From positions 9,486,001 to 9,550,000 of the forward strand of contig AP026541.1 of the NCBI GenBank assembly GCA_026075535.2: DNA of 64,000 nt, written 5' to 3'. Shown in pieces: positions 62,701 through 64,000 of the stretch. This DNA is from Tricholoma matsutake. Its lineage: Eukaryota; Basidiomycota; Agaricomycetes; Agaricales; Tricholomataceae. Under the pieces are notes generated by a model. That model was given only the letters and a program-made list of their open reading frames with translations, was not told where the DNA came from and made no database searches. Made by a program: the position numbers and the translations under genes. Positions within the stretch are counted from its first letter, which is position 1; each line of letters opens with the position of its first letter.

Positions 62701-64000
62701 AGACCAGATCTGCAATCATTCGCGTTTCTTCATCTGAGCTGTTAACTAAATGCTCCTCTAAACCTGGAACCATGTTTAGAAGGGTCCTGTAGATGTGATA
62801 CTCCAGCCTTTGTCTGGTGGAAATCATCAGCGGGGATATGAGGCTGGGAGAAGCACTTACTCTGTGGTAAAGGATTCTTCTGGGTCATCTGCATGTTCAC
62901 TGTTGCGCAGAAGCCCCCTAGTAATTAATGCATGAATGTTACACAAGGCATGCACAGTGCAGCCAAAGTGATGCCCATAGTGTATGAGAGGGTCACTGAT
63001 ACAGCTAGTTATTCACAAGGAGTTTCGAGAACTTTAGTGAGATTAAAGATGGTAACAATGCTTATGGCCTTTTACACGGTCCCAAATGAAGTGTGTTGTC
63101 CTGCTGTTGATGATGCATGGCAGAAGAAGTTTGGTGGTTTTCATCATTGACGGGCATTATCAAGTGTCAAGCCGGTGAAGAGTGGCTAGGTCCCAGCCAT
63201 AGCCTTTATATAGTCCAAGCTTCAGTCCAGAAGCTGACTAGTCAGGACTCTGAGTTGAGGGCCACAAGAGATCTGAGTGCTGAGTGCTGAGCTCCGGGAA
63301 CGATTACAGCCGATATCATGTCAATGATAGGCCCCTGTTTTGTTGTTTGTTTGGTTCTACATATCAGTGATGAACCCCGTGCCGAGCCCCTACGAAGCAA
63401 GATACAGGTGCAACTTTGCCACGTACTCGGCTCGTCAGCATGTAGTGTTTTAAGGTCCGGTTCGGTCCGGTTTTTCGACCCCAAGATGGGCAACTGGCAA
63501 CTGCAACCAGTTGCAACTGGTGCCCAACTTAGGGCAACTGCAACCGAACCGACTAGGACCGGTCCTAGTTGGTTTGGTTGCCCTCAAAAAACTGGTTGCC
63601 ACTGGTTTTTCCAGCAATTTTTGATACATATTTTAATTTTACTATATATTAAATACAACTAATTACAACACACCCTGCGAGCAGGTGCTCGCAGCAGTGG
63701 GGGGTCATTCAGAGAGCGAAAATAAGAAAATAAGATGAAAGAAAAAGAAAACCTAAAAAAACGATGCCACTCTTGTGTTGGCGGCATGGGTAGGGTCATC
63801 CCCCACATTCATTGTCATTGTGGTTGCCCTGCATTCATTGTCATTGTTGCTGCCATTTGTTGTCATGTTGTTGCACCCCCCCTGATGCCATGTCGGCATC
63901 CCCACCATTGTTCCCCGTCGTCGTCATCCCTGTTGTCCATCATCCCTGCATTTGTCATCCTCCCCATTTGCTGTCCCTGTTATACGTTGTCCCCAGTCAT

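Overview
The window looks like a nuclear contig from a basidiomycete fungus, most likely an agaricomycete. Genes carry short spliceosomal introns (GTAAGT/GTGAGT donors, CTAAC-type branch points). There is a STE3-type pheromone receptor, a FunK1-type fungal kinase remnant, a DUF6698-like protein, and transposons typical of mushroom genomes (hAT, pogo/DDE_1, Ty3, Copia, DIRS-like). I assign no species. All similarity calls come from reading translations by eye; no database was searched.

Bases 1-30,000 are almost wholly repeats. 1-2,100, 7,100-7,700, 11,900-15,100 and 25,700-27,050 are low-complexity tracts with short palindromes and intron-like modules. Two decayed hAT transposases lie at 2.9-6.8 kb (+) and 8.0-10.6 kb (-). 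From 16 to 30 kb there is a nested pile: a helicase remnant and an unknown minus-strand reading frame are interrupted by a Ty3 element (18,117-21,913, TSD TTCTC) and a 5.1 kb TIR element (22,139-27,278, TSD CAGCTAAC). The latter contains a pogo-like transposase, which is itself split by a 518 bp miniature LTR element (TRIM). Two minus-strand Copia ends follow, then a tyrosine-recombinase (DIRS-like) remnant at 30.4-32 kb.

Bases 33,400-45,000 are a CpG-containing island of ordinary genes: a two-zinc-finger small protein (+), glia maturation factor/ADF-H protein (-), a 10-exon MFS transporter (+), a STE3 receptor (-), a low-complexity hypothetical protein (+), and a single-pass membrane protein (-) broken by a 768 bp hAT derivative with a perfect 8 bp TSD.

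Bases 46,000-64,000 return to repeats and pseudogenes: an unknown minus gene, an integrase-like remnant, a FunK1 kinase split by a complete 3.8 kb LTR element (49,222-53,065, TSD TGAGC), an element with about 1 kb inverted arms (56.2-59.5 kb), tandem duplications, and a decayed DUF6698-like gene.

The strongest unusual signals are (1) a TRIM whose LTRs each carry a foldable tRNA-like unit with A box, B box and T-run; (2) a non-pol LTR element with a CpG-rich interior encoding a peptide repeat made of DNA palindromes; (3) dispersed palindromic modules next to intron-like modules; and (4) insertions whose removal rejoins reading frames, with CGA-to-TGA changes that suggest CpG decay.
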